DNA from: an uncultured Collinsella sp.
Lineage (GTDB): Bacteria > Actinomycetota > Coriobacteriia > Coriobacteriales > Coriobacteriaceae
Assembly (NCBI GenBank): GCA_902490095.1
Contig: CABUCQ010000109.1
Span: forward strand, 1 to 7,422
Reading direction: 5' to 3'
DNA: 7,422 bases
In this document: positions 1-6,169 of the stretch, piece after piece
How the letters are laid out: each line of letters opens with the position of its first letter
Position numbering within the stretch: the stretch's first letter is position 1
The notes under the pieces: model-generated
Databases searched by the model: none
What the model was told of the DNA's origin: nothing
The model's input: the letters and a program-made list of their open reading frames with translations, nothing else
Position numbers and translations under genes: made by a program

Positions 1-51
1 CTCACCGTCGATGTCGCCACGCTGGTTGGCGCTCTGGGCGGTGGGTCGTAA
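1..51 (+). CDS. 3' end of an unidentified gene (partial), probably Tad pilus cluster
   Basis: Only the last 16 codons and a TAA stop are in the window, reading LTVDVATLVGALGGGS. The stop overlaps the next ATG by one base (TAATG), the tight packing expected of co-translated genes in one operon. Because the next gene is a TadE-like pseudopilin, this is probably another component of the same pilus or secretion cluster. The fragment is too short to name a family. The GGCGGTGGG stretch near its end probably serves as the ribosome binding site of the following gene. Confidence 0.6.
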   Translation, partial: LTVDVATLVGALGGGS

Positions 52-527
52 TGAGTATCCGCATGCGTCTGCGCGAGGAGCGCGCCCAAGCGACGGTGGA
101 GATGGCAGTGGTTACGCCCGTTTTGCTGGTGCTGGCACTCATCGTGTACAACGTCATGATCTTTGCCGGCGCTGTCGCGCGCTTCGACCGCGTGGTGCCC
201 GACATCGTGCTAGCGCATGCCGTGGCGTCGGAGGGGGAGGGCGACGAAAGCTCTGCCGATGCCTCGGCGACGGTCCAGACTCAAATTCTGAATGCCATGG
301 AAGGCTATGACTTGCAGATCGAAGTGTCGAGCGAGCAAGGCGCGAAGGCATCAGATGGTGGCCTGCTCTCCCTATCCGGTACGTTTAGGACCTACACCTG
401 CACCATGCACTATGAGCCGTGGCCGACTTCTCTCAGCATCGCTGGCGTTCCGCTGGGGGCGCCGACAACGTTGTCGCACGAGCGCGCGGTGACGGTCGAT
501 CCATGGCATCCGGGGGTGGTCATGTGA
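51..527 (+). CDS. TadE-like pseudopilin (Tad/Flp pilus assembly)
   Basis: This 158-residue protein has the classic TadE layout. It starts with a short basic N-terminus (residues 1-11) and a prepilin-like segment AQATVEMA with a conserved Glu at residue 17. One hydrophobic membrane helix follows at about residues 19-41 (MAVVTPVLLVLALIVYNVMI), then an extracytoplasmic domain. In this family the pseudopilin is processed by a prepilin peptidase and helps assemble Flp-type pili at the membrane. The C-terminal part contains paired Thr/Tyr/Cys residues and a Pro-Trp-Pro motif (about residues 119-125), and ends DPWHPGVVM. ATG 51 is chosen because a G-rich Shine-Dalgarno stretch lies just upstream and the gene overlaps the preceding stop. 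The stop overlaps the GTG start of the next gene (ATGTGA), so translational coupling is likely. The TadE family call is firm. Which TadE paralogue it is cannot be told. Confidence 0.8.
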   Translation: MSIRMRLREERAQATVEMAVVTPVLLVLALIVYNVMIFAGAVARFDRVVPDIVLAHAVASEGEGDESSADASATVQTQILNAMEGYDLQIEVSSEQGAKASDGGLLSLSGTFRTYTCTMHYEPWPTSLSIAGVPLGAPTTLSHERAVTVDPWHPGVVM

Positions 528-883
528 CCGCGGTCTCGTCCTACATCGCCTACGCGCGGGCACTCAATAGGCTGGGTTGGACGCCGGCCGAGTTTGTGGT
601 GGCGGAGTCGTTTGTCGTGCGCCTGCGCGGCATGCTGGGACGGCGTCCGGTTGCCGCCAACGGCCTGTCGCTCGTCATGGCGTTTCCACGCTGCTCTTCG
701 GTCCATACGTGTTTTATGACCTATCCCATCGACATCGCCTTCATCGATCGCGACGGCAATATCCTCGCGCGCTACGAAAACGTTCGTCCTTGGCGCATGT
801 GCTCCTGCCTCGGCGCCTGGGCCGTACTAGAGCGTCCTTCAATCATTGTTTCGACTCCTGCTCTCCAACGCGTGCCGGCTTAA
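524..883 (+). CDS. DUF192 family protein
   Basis: This 119-residue protein matches the DUF192 (COG1430) pattern. An R-G-M-L-G-R segment lies at residues 35-40, then a hydrophobic strand LSLVMAFP, then HTCFMTYPIDIAFID (61-75) followed by RDGNILARYENVRPW. These correspond to the family's RGLM, F-W-M-K-x-T-x-x-P-L-D-I-x-F-x-D and V-x-x-x-x-x-V-x-P-W blocks. The biochemical role of DUF192 is not established. GTG 524 is preferred over GTG 419 or ATG 503 because GGGGGTGG sits 4-5 bases upstream and the start overlaps the TadE-like stop. A longer form would lie inside the upstream gene. There is no signal peptide or membrane helix, whereas many DUF192 proteins are secreted. The C-terminus after AVLER is short and unlike the usual LELPAG ending. 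It is probably the last gene of the pilus-type cluster. Confidence 0.72.
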   Translation: MTAVSSYIAYARALNRLGWTPAEFVVAESFVVRLRGMLGRRPVAANGLSLVMAFPRCSSVHTCFMTYPIDIAFIDRDGNILARYENVRPWRMCSCLGAWAVLERPSIIVSTPALQRVPA

Positions 884-960
884 GGGACTGAGCGAAAAAC
901 TTCTTGCTGCCGGCTGATGTCTCTGACGTGCCGATTTATAGAACCGAGACTGTGCTCAAA

Positions 961-1008
961 AACTTTTTTAAAATTCTCGGTTGACCGGAACGCGTCCTTG
1001 GTTATACT
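961..1008 (+). promoter_or_regulatory. Promoter of tRNA-Phe with an upstream A/T-tract element
   Basis: A -35 box TTGACC (981-986) and a -10 box TATACT (1003-1008) are separated by 16 bp, close to the sigma-70/SigA consensus. Directly upstream is an A/T tract, AACTTTTTTAAAATTC (961-976), at the position of an UP element. The tRNA-Leu promoter carries a very similar tract at exactly the same distance from its -35 box. Transcription should begin near 1015. Confidence 0.8.
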
Positions 1009-1014
1009 AATCAA

Positions 1015-1029
1015 GCCTTGAAACAAGGC
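1015..1029 (+). other. Hairpin in the tRNA-Phe 5' leader
   Basis: GCCTTG AAA CAAGGC forms a perfect 6-bp stem with an AAA loop. It lies at the expected transcription start and 11 bases before the mature tRNA, so the precursor would begin with this hairpin. It has no U-tract, so it is not a terminator. It may protect the 5' end or affect RNase P processing, which is inference. Confidence 0.55.
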
Positions 1030-1040
1030 ACACCTCAAAT

Positions 1041-1113
<73 letters not shown>

Positions 1114-1126
1114 CCTTGAATTGACT

Positions 1127-1156
1127 AGGACCTCTGCAAAGGGGTCCTTTTCTTTT
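1127..1156 (+). terminator. Rho-independent terminator of tRNA-Phe
   Basis: The stem AGGACCTC (1127-1134) pairs with GGGGTCCT (1141-1148), including one T-G pair, around the loop TGCAAA. It is followed by TTTTCTTTT (through 1156). It sits 13 bases after the tRNA. Confidence 0.9.
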
Positions 1157-1170
1157 ATCGAGGGCTCTGC

Positions 1171-1418
1171 GAAACTGCGTCCCGGAATTTGGCTTCAGAG
1201 TGGGATGCGTTTTCCGCTTTGAGGCCGCTTGGGAAAGCGCGACCCGGAATCCGGCGTCAGAATGGGATGTGCTTTCCTTTTGCGGTCTTTGGCGGAAACT
1301 GCGTCCCAGATCCCGCGCTCAGAACGGGATGCATTTTCCGATTGAGGCCTCGAGCGGAAAATGCATCCCAGTCTTTTGCGAAAAACGGGACGCGCTTTCC
1401 GGCGCTTACTTCCGACGT
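1171..1418. repeat. Four tandem 62-bp repeats with alternating inverted arms
   Basis: Four units start at 1171, 1233, 1295 and 1357, an exact 62-bp period. Each opens with GAAAnnGCGnCCC-like sequence, carries a TCAGA-like centre in three of four units, and then has GGGATGC followed by TTTCC about 31 bp in. The second arm is roughly the reverse complement of the first, so arms alternate in orientation about every 31 bp. Copies 1-3 are most alike, and the last third of copy 4 diverges. The longest perfect inverted repeat is 15 bp (1326-1340 with 1355-1369). Since 62 is not a multiple of three, the period cannot encode a protein repeat, and open frames across it are incidental. It is not a CRISPR array because the units abut without spacers. 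Within 1157-1579 I see no gene, only this block and the promoter region after it. Confidence 0.85.
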
Positions 1419-1474
1419 GCGTGCACATTTCGGGCCCGCCCGCTCAGACATTCCTCTCGCTTTTGCGCCACTTT

Positions 1475-1495
1475 ACAGACCGTTCGGTCGTCTGT
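1475..1495. promoter_or_regulatory. Candidate repressor operator (nested inverted repeat)
   Basis: ACAGAC (1475-1480) and GTCTGT (1490-1495) are perfect inverted arms. Inside them GACCG-TT-CGGTC (1478-1489) is a second perfect inverted repeat, offset by one base. The GACCG..CGGTC core resembles operators of TetR-family repressors, but no regulator gene is in the window. It covers the place where a -35 box would lie for the TATACT at 1509, so a bound protein could control transcription of the GH5-like gene and rsmI. Confidence 0.4.
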
Positions 1496-1508
1496 CCGCA
1501 CGCGCGGG

Positions 1509-1514
1509 TATACT
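1509..1514 (+). promoter_or_regulatory. Candidate -10 element for the GH5-like/rsmI unit
   Basis: TATACT matches the -10 consensus at five of six bases and lies about 65 bp before the start codon. No good -35 box is seen 16-18 bp upstream. That position is occupied by the inverted repeat at 1475-1495, so this promoter may be weak or regulated. Confidence 0.5.
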
Positions 1515-1543
1515 CAAAACGATACTTTTCCTATGCAATACGA

Positions 1544-1560
1544 TGCAGGCTCGGCCTGCA
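1544..1560 (+). promoter_or_regulatory. Leader hairpin before the GH5-like gene
   Basis: TGCAGGC TCG GCCTGCA is a perfect 7-bp stem with a 3-base loop. It ends 7 bases before the Shine-Dalgarno sequence AAGGGGG (1568-1574). It would lie in the mRNA leader if transcription starts near 1521. No U-tract follows, so it is not a terminator. An effect on translation or mRNA stability is inferred. Confidence 0.45.
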
Positions 1561-1579
1561 CGATCCGAAGGGGGCAGTG

Positions 1580-2641
1580 ATGGAGAGGATACTCGGCGTT
1601 AATCTCTCTGGCTGGTTTATTCCCGAGCCTTGGGTGACCCCGTCGCTATACGCGGCGACCGGTGCATCCAATGCGGCCGAGCTGCAGGAGGCCATGGGCA
1701 CCGCCGCCTATAACGAGCGCATGCGCCGTCATTACGAGACGTTTGTGAGCGAGGATGATTTCCGTCGCATGGCGCAGATCGGCCTCAACGCCGTGCGCCT
1801 GCCGGTGCCTTGGTATGCCTTTGGCTCGCAGGAGTCCGATGCGTCCTACATCTCGGTTGTCGACTACATCGACCGTGCAATTGAGTGGGCTGCCAAGTAC
1901 GACATCCGCGTGCTGCTTGATCTGGCAACTGTGCCCGGTGGCCAGGGCGATTCCAACGATTCGCCCGCCACGCCGGAGGCTGTCGCCGAGTGGCATTCGT
2001 CCACCAACGGCCGTCATGTCGCGCTCGACGTGCTCGAGCGCCTGGCCGATCGCTACGGCGAGGCCGAGAGCCTGCTGGGCATTGAGCTGCTGGACACGCC
2101 GCAGATGAGCGTCCGCAAGAGTCTCTTTGCCATGACGGATGGCATTCCGGCGCACTACCTGCGCAACTTCTATCGCGACGCCTACGAGCTCGTCCGTTCG
2201 TATATGCCCGAGGATAAGATCGTCGTCTTCTCGTCGTCGGGGCATCCCAACGAGTGGAAGCATTTTATGCGCGGCGCCAAGTACAAGAACGTCTACATGG
2301 ACCTTCACCTGTACCATTACCGTGACGAGTATGCGCTCGATATCACGAGCCCCCGCGGGCTGACGACGGCGATTTCGCGCAACAAGCGCGAGCTCAAAGA
2401 AGCGATTTCGACTGGGTTCCCCGTGCTGGTGGGCGAATGGTCGGGCGCGGCGATCTTTGCCAACTCGTCGGTTACGCCCGAGGGCCGCAATGCCTACGAG
2501 CGCGTGTTTATCGCCAATCAGCTGGCTTCGTTTGCGCCGGCTGCCGGTTGGTTCTTCCAAACGTGGAAGACCGAGAAGCGCATTGCAGCATGGGACGCCC
2601 GCGCGGCGCTCGGTACGCTCGAGCGCGGCATGATTGAATAG
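1580..2641 (+). CDS. GH5-like (beta/alpha)8 protein with degenerate active site
   Basis: This 353-residue protein has the exo-1,3-glucanase style of glycoside hydrolase family 5. It shows GVNLSGWFIPEPWVTPSLY (6-24), NAVRLPVPWYAFG (70-82), LLDLATVPGGQG (112-123), GIELLDTP (167-174), MDLHLYHY (240-247), VLVGEWSGA (282-290) and GWFFQTWKTE (323-332). Arg73, His243/Tyr245, the nucleophile Glu286 and Trp329 are in place. The catalytic acid/base motif Asn-Glu-Pro is Asp172-Thr173-Pro, and the usual His of D-L-H is Ala116. It is therefore probably non-hydrolytic, or it uses altered chemistry such as glycan binding. No signal peptide is present, so it should be cytoplasmic. ATG 1580 is chosen for its AAGGGGG Shine-Dalgarno 5 bases upstream. 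An in-frame start at 1361 would run through the repeat block. It sits 6 bp before rsmI. Fold and family are fairly sure; substrate and role are unknown. Confidence 0.8.
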   Translation: MERILGVNLSGWFIPEPWVTPSLYAATGASNAAELQEAMGTAAYNERMRRHYETFVSEDDFRRMAQIGLNAVRLPVPWYAFGSQESDASYISVVDYIDRAIEWAAKYDIRVLLDLATVPGGQGDSNDSPATPEAVAEWHSSTNGRHVALDVLERLADRYGEAESLLGIELLDTPQMSVRKSLFAMTDGIPAHYLRNFYRDAYELVRSYMPEDKIVVFSSSGHPNEWKHFMRGAKYKNVYMDLHLYHYRDEYALDITSPRGLTTAISRNKRELKEAISTGFPVLVGEWSGAAIFANSSVTPEGRNAYERVFIANQLASFAPAAGWFFQTWKTEKRIAAWDARAALGTLERGMIE

Positions 2642-2647
2642 GTTGAT

Positions 2648-3526
2648 ATGACGCAAAACAGCGCCCATACGGGCAAACTCTATGTGGTCGGCACGCCCAT
2701 CGGCAACCTGGGCGACCTGTCCCCGCGCGTTGGCGAGGCGTTTGCCGCCGCCGATGCCATCTGCTGCGAAGACACGCGTGTGACGTCAAAGCTGCTGATG
2801 CACCTGGGCATTTCCAAGCCGCTTGTCCGTTGCGACGAGAATGTGATCGCCAGCCGCGCCGCCGGCCTAGTCGACCGTCTGCTGGCGGGGGAGACCCTCG
2901 CCTTTGCCTCGGACGCCGGCATGCCGAGCGTGTCCGATCCCGGCCAGGCGCTGGTCGAGGCGGCACGTGAGGCCGATGTGCCCGTAGAAGTTATTCCCGG
3001 GCCCTCTGCTTGCGTCACGGCGCTCGTTTCGTCCGGCATTCCCTGCGAGCATTTTTTCTTCGAGGGCTTTTTGGGCCGAAAGCACGGCGACCGTGTGCGC
3101 CGTTTGCAGCGCCTTGCCGTGGTGCCCGGCGCGCTCATCTTCTACGAGTCTCCACATCGCATCGTGGCGACGCTCGAGGCCGTGGTGGAGGTCTTTCCCC
3201 AGCGTGAGGTTGCCGTCTGCCGCGAGCTCACCAAGCTGCACGAGGAAGTCTTGCGCGGGCCCGCTGCCCAGCTTGCCGAGGAGCTGCGTGCTCGCGGCGA
3301 GGTAAAGGGCGAGATTGCGCTGGTCATCGCGCCGCCGAGCGAGGATGAGGAGGCCGGTGCCGTGCCGGTTGGCGCCGCGGCAGCGGATCACGACGAGGCC
3401 CTGCGCGAGGATATCCGCGCCGCGCTCGAGGAGGGGGAGCCCGCGTCTGCAGTGGCCAAGCGCCTGTCTCAGAAGTATTCGCGCCGCAAGCGCGATGTCT
3501 ATGCCATGGTGCTCGATATGCAATAG
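2648..3526 (+). CDS. rsmI: 16S rRNA 2'-O-ribose methyltransferase RsmI (C1402)
   Basis: RsmI uses S-adenosylmethionine to methylate the ribose 2'-O of C1402 in the 16S rRNA decoding centre. The 292-residue protein carries the family signatures in order: GTPIGNLGD (15-23), EDTR (41-44), SDAGMPSVSDPG (88-99), IPGPSA (116-121), FEGFLGRK (138-145), ESPHR (167-171), RELTKLHEE (192-200) and KGE (220-222). A linker rich in Glu, Ala and Asp (about 230-250) leads to a basic C-terminal helical domain (about 251-292), as in full-length RsmI. Length is normal. ATG 2648 follows the GH5-like stop by 6 bases with only a weak AGG in front, so translational coupling to the upstream gene is likely. No promoter is evident in the gap. 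Its expression may thus depend on the regulated-looking promoter near 1509. Confidence 0.95.
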   Translation: MTQNSAHTGKLYVVGTPIGNLGDLSPRVGEAFAAADAICCEDTRVTSKLLMHLGISKPLVRCDENVIASRAAGLVDRLLAGETLAFASDAGMPSVSDPGQALVEAAREADVPVEVIPGPSACVTALVSSGIPCEHFFFEGFLGRKHGDRVRRLQRLAVVPGALIFYESPHRIVATLEAVVEVFPQREVAVCRELTKLHEEVLRGPAAQLAEELRARGEVKGEIALVIAPPSEDEEAGAVPVGAAAADHDEALREDIRAALEEGEPASAVAKRLSQKYSRRKRDVYAMVLDMQ

Positions 3527-3550
3527 ATGGAGGATATCCAGCCCTTGCGC

Positions 3551-3586
3551 TAGAATCATCCTCTGTATGCAACGTTTTTCTGGAGG
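3551..3586 (+). promoter_or_regulatory. Candidate -10 box and ribosome binding site of metG
   Basis: TAGAAT (3551-3556) is a good -10 hexamer between rsmI and metG, though no convincing -35 lies 16-18 bp upstream. A strong Shine-Dalgarno, GGAGG (3582-3586), lies 9 bases before the ATG. The leader would be only about 35 nt, too short for a T-box or SAM riboswitch. Confidence 0.4.
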
Positions 3587-3595
3587 ACAAACCCC

Positions 3596-5197
3596 ATGGA
3601 TCAAAGCAAGCCTTCGTTCTTTATCACGACGCCCATCTACTACGTCAACGCCGATCCGCACCTGGGCACGGCTTATTCCACCATCATCGCCGACGTTCAG
3701 GCCCGTTATCGTCGCTCCGCCGGCTATAACGTCAAGTTCCTGACCGGCATGGACGAGCACGGCGAGAAGGTCGCCGAGGCCGCAGCCAAGCATGGCATGA
3801 CGCCGCAGGAGTGGACCGACAGCCAGGCCCCGCACTTCAAGGAGCTTTGGAGCAAGCTCGAGATTTCCAACGACGACTTCATCCGCACCACCGAGCCGCG
3901 CCAGCATCATGCCGTGCAGTACCTGTGGGAGCGCATGAAGGAGTCCGGCTACCTGTATAAGGGCAGCTACGACGGTTGGTATTGCGTGCCTGACGAGACC
4001 TACTTCACCGATACGCAGGTCCAGAAGGGCGACGAGGAGTACGGCAGCGTCGGCCAGCACCTGTGCCCCGACTGCCACCGTCCGCTTGAGCGCGTGCAGG
4101 AGGAGTCCTACTTCTTTAAGCTTTCCGCTTTCCAGGACAAGCTGCTCAAGCTTTACGACGAGCACCCCGACTTTGTCGAGCCTGCGTTCCGCATGAACGA
4201 GGTACGTAGCTTTGTCGAGGGCGGCCTTAATGACCTTTCCGTGAGCCGTACGAGCTTTGACTGGGGCATTCAGGTCCCGTTTGACGAGGGTCACGTGACC
4301 TACGTGTGGTTCGATGCGCTGCTCAACTATATGACGGCCGTCGGCTACGGTGTCGACACCGACGAGGCGCGTGCCGAGCTGGCCTATCGCTGGCCCGCGC
4401 AGTTCCACATCGTGGGTAAGGACATCATCCGCTTCCACTGCGTCATTTGGCCCGCCATGCTCATGGCCATCGGCGAGGCCCTGCCCGAGCACGTCTTTGC
4501 CCACGGCTTCCTGACCGTGCGCAATGCCGAGACCGGCAAGGCCGAGAAGATGTCCAAGAGCCGCGGCAACGCCATCGCTCCGCAGGACGTTATCGACATG
4601 CTGGGCGTCGAGGGCTATCGCTACTACTTTATGACCGACGTCGTCCCTGGCACTGACGGTGCCATCAGCTTCGACCGCATGGAGCAGGTCTACAACGCCG
4701 ACCTGGCCAACAGCTGGGGCAACCTCATCTCGCGTTCGCTCAACATGAGCGGCAAGTATTTTGACGGTTGCGCGCCCGCCAAGCCCGCATCGTTCGATGC
4801 GTTCGATAACCCGCTGGCAAAGATTGCCGACGGTTTGGTCGAGCGCTACATGGCCAAGATGGACGTGCTCGATTACGGTGGAGCCAAGGACGAGGTCATG
4901 GAGCTCATCCATGCCGCCAACCACTACATCGAGGACTCCGAGCCTTGGGCACTTGCCAAGGACGAGGCCAAGGCTGACGAACTGGCATTTGTGATCTACA
5001 ACTTGCTCGAGGCCATCCGCATCGCCGCCCACCTGCTGATGCCGCTTATGCCCCAGACTTCTGTCGAGGCTCTGCGCCGTCTGTCCTGTGAGGGCGAGGC
5101 CACGAGCGACGACCTCAAAGGCATTTGCACTTGGGGCTTGCTTGCCGGCGGTCAGCCCGTCGAGAAGGGCGATCCGCTGTTCCCGCGTCTGGGCTAA
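3596..5197 (+). CDS. metG: Methionyl-tRNA synthetase, short form
   Basis: MetRS attaches methionine to initiator and elongator tRNA-Met in the cytoplasm using ATP. This 533-residue class I enzyme has the HIGH-like motif PHLGT (21-25), GMDEHGEK (51-58), WFDALLNY (238-245) and the KMSKS loop exactly (318-322). The connective peptide retains Cys130, Cys157 and Cys160 (WYCVPDE and LCPDCH). The usual partner Cys at position 133 is Asp, so zinc binding may be altered or use other ligands. The protein ends at FPRLG soon after the helical anticodon-binding domain. It lacks the C-terminal tRNA-binding (EMAP/Trbp111-like) domain found in, for example, the longer Bacillus form. ATG 3596 is supported by GGAGG at 3582. 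It is separated from rsmI by 69 bp and followed by a strong terminator, so it is probably monocistronic or the end of the rsmI transcript. Confidence 0.97.
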   Translation: MDQSKPSFFITTPIYYVNADPHLGTAYSTIIADVQARYRRSAGYNVKFLTGMDEHGEKVAEAAAKHGMTPQEWTDSQAPHFKELWSKLEISNDDFIRTTEPRQHHAVQYLWERMKESGYLYKGSYDGWYCVPDETYFTDTQVQKGDEEYGSVGQHLCPDCHRPLERVQEESYFFKLSAFQDKLLKLYDEHPDFVEPAFRMNEVRSFVEGGLNDLSVSRTSFDWGIQVPFDEGHVTYVWFDALLNYMTAVGYGVDTDEARAELAYRWPAQFHIVGKDIIRFHCVIWPAMLMAIGEALPEHVFAHGFLTVRNAETGKAEKMSKSRGNAIAPQDVIDMLGVEGYRYYFMTDVVPGTDGAISFDRMEQVYNADLANSWGNLISRSLNMSGKYFDGCAPAKPASFDAFDNPLAKIADGLVERYMAKMDVLDYGGAKDEVMELIHAANHYIEDSEPWALAKDEAKADELAFVIYNLLEAIRIAAHLLMPLMPQTSVEALRRLSCEGEATSDDLKGICTWGLLAGGQPVEKGDPLFPRLG

Positions 5198-5240
5198 GAC
5201 GTCGCGCGAGTGCCATATCGGCAATTTGCTGTGTAACGGT

Positions 5241-5277
5241 AAGGGCATGGCCGCAACGGTCCATGCCCTTTTGCTTT
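5241..5277 (+). terminator. Rho-independent terminator after metG
   Basis: AAGGGCATGG (5241-5250) and CCATGCCCTT (5261-5270) form a perfect 10-bp stem. The loop CCGCAACGGT can add an inner CCG/CGG pairing. The T-rich stretch TTGCTTT follows. It separates metG from rsmA. Confidence 0.9.
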
Positions 5278-5308
5278 ACGATGCAGCCACCATGTTAAGG
5301 AGGCAACC

Positions 5309-6169
5309 ATGACAACTTCGCCTTTGGCAAACCCCACGGCAACTAGGGAGCTGCTAGAGGAGTTTGGCCTTGCGACCAAGCATCGCCTGGGCCAAAACTT
5401 CCTGATCGACAACCATGTGATCGAACGCATCTGTGAGCTCGCTGAGCTTGCGGGCGATGAGCGCGTGCTCGAGGTCGGCCCGGGCGTTGGCACGCTCACG
5501 CTTGCACTGCTGCAGGAGGCGGCGTGCGTCACGTCGATTGAGGCCGATCCTGAGCTCGAGCCGGTGCTCGATGCCCATGCCGTCGACTATGCCAACTTCC
5601 GTTTTATCATGGGCGACGCGCTCAAGGTGGGCCCGGAGCAGATTGAGCAGGCTGCTGGCGGCGAGCCCACGGTGTTTGTCGCGAACCTGCCCTATAACGT
5701 GGCAGCGACGATCATCTTGCAGTTTTTCCAGACGATGCCCGCGCTCAAGCGTGCCGTGGTCATGGTGCAAAAGGAAGTTGCCGATCGCATTGCCGCAGTT
5801 CCCGGTAACAAAACCTATGGCGGCTATACGGCCAAGCTGGGCCTGTATGCGCAGGTGATGGGTCGCTTTGAGGTGCCGCCGCGCTGCTTCATGCCGGCAC
5901 CGCATGTGGACTCCGCCGTCGTGCGTATCGACCGTGTTGATGGCGCACTGCCCGAGGGGCTTGACCGCGACTTTGTGACTCGCGTGATTGACGCCGCATT
6001 TGCCCAGCGCCGCAAGACCATTCGCAACTCCATGAGCGCCAACGGCTTTGCCAAGGACGTGCTCGATGCTGCCTTTGAGACTTGTGGTATCGCGCCCACG
6101 TCGCGTGCCGAGACACTTGACGTTGCGGACTTTGTCCATCTGGCCCAGGAGCTATCCCATGACGCTTAA
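5309..6169 (+). CDS. rsmA: 16S rRNA dimethyladenosine transferase RsmA/KsgA
   Basis: RsmA uses S-adenosylmethionine to dimethylate A1518 and A1519 in the 3' hairpin of 16S rRNA during late small-subunit assembly. The 286-residue protein has the family motifs LGQNFL (27-32), the SAM-binding loop EVGPGVGTLT (55-64), an acidic SAM-contact segment IEAD (77-80), the catalytic NLPYN (126-130) and RRKTIRN (234-240) in the C-terminal rRNA-binding domain. Length is typical. ATG 5309 is fixed by AAGGAGG at 5297-5303, five bases upstream. No clear promoter lies between the metG terminator and this gene, so part of its expression may come from read-through or an unrecognised start. Its end overlaps tatD by 11 bp, indicating co-translation. 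Loss of this enzyme gives kasugamycin resistance in other bacteria. Confidence 0.97.
   Translation: MTTSPLANPTATRELLEEFGLATKHRLGQNFLIDNHVIERICELAELAGDERVLEVGPGVGTLTLALLQEAACVTSIEADPELEPVLDAHAVDYANFRFIMGDALKVGPEQIEQAAGGEPTVFVANLPYNVAATIILQFFQTMPALKRAVVMVQKEVADRIAAVPGNKTYGGYTAKLGLYAQVMGRFEVPPRCFMPAPHVDSAVVRIDRVDGALPEGLDRDFVTRVIDAAFAQRRKTIRNSMSANGFAKDVLDAAFETCGIAPTSRAETLDVADFVHLAQELSHDA

Noticed and set aside
884..960. Terminator after the DUF192 gene
   Set aside because: TGCCGGCT occurs twice and could pair, but the loop is long and no T-run follows. I see nothing else in this stretch.
1171..1418. CRISPR array
   Set aside because: Units abut without unique spacers, differ from each other, and no cas gene is nearby.
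1361..1579. N-terminal extension of the GH5-like protein from ATG 1361
   Set aside because: It would translate repeat copy 4, the operator-like repeat and the leader hairpin. A strong Shine-Dalgarno supports ATG 1580, where the family homology begins.
1189..1602. Open frame of 137 codons across the 62-bp repeats, with overlapping frames on both strands
   Set aside because: The 62-bp period is not a multiple of three, so the encoded peptide changes frame meaning with each unit. No family motif or good start signal is seen.
3527..3595. T-box or SAM riboswitch controlling metG
   Set aside because: The gap is only 69 bp and shows no T-box sequence or terminator/antiterminator pair. GAGGAT/ATCCTC arms around the -10 are too short and too far apart to mean much.
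2867..5248. 793-codon open frame on the minus strand
   Set aside because: It lies antisense to rsmI and metG, both with full conserved motifs. Long antisense frames are common opposite GC-rich genes.
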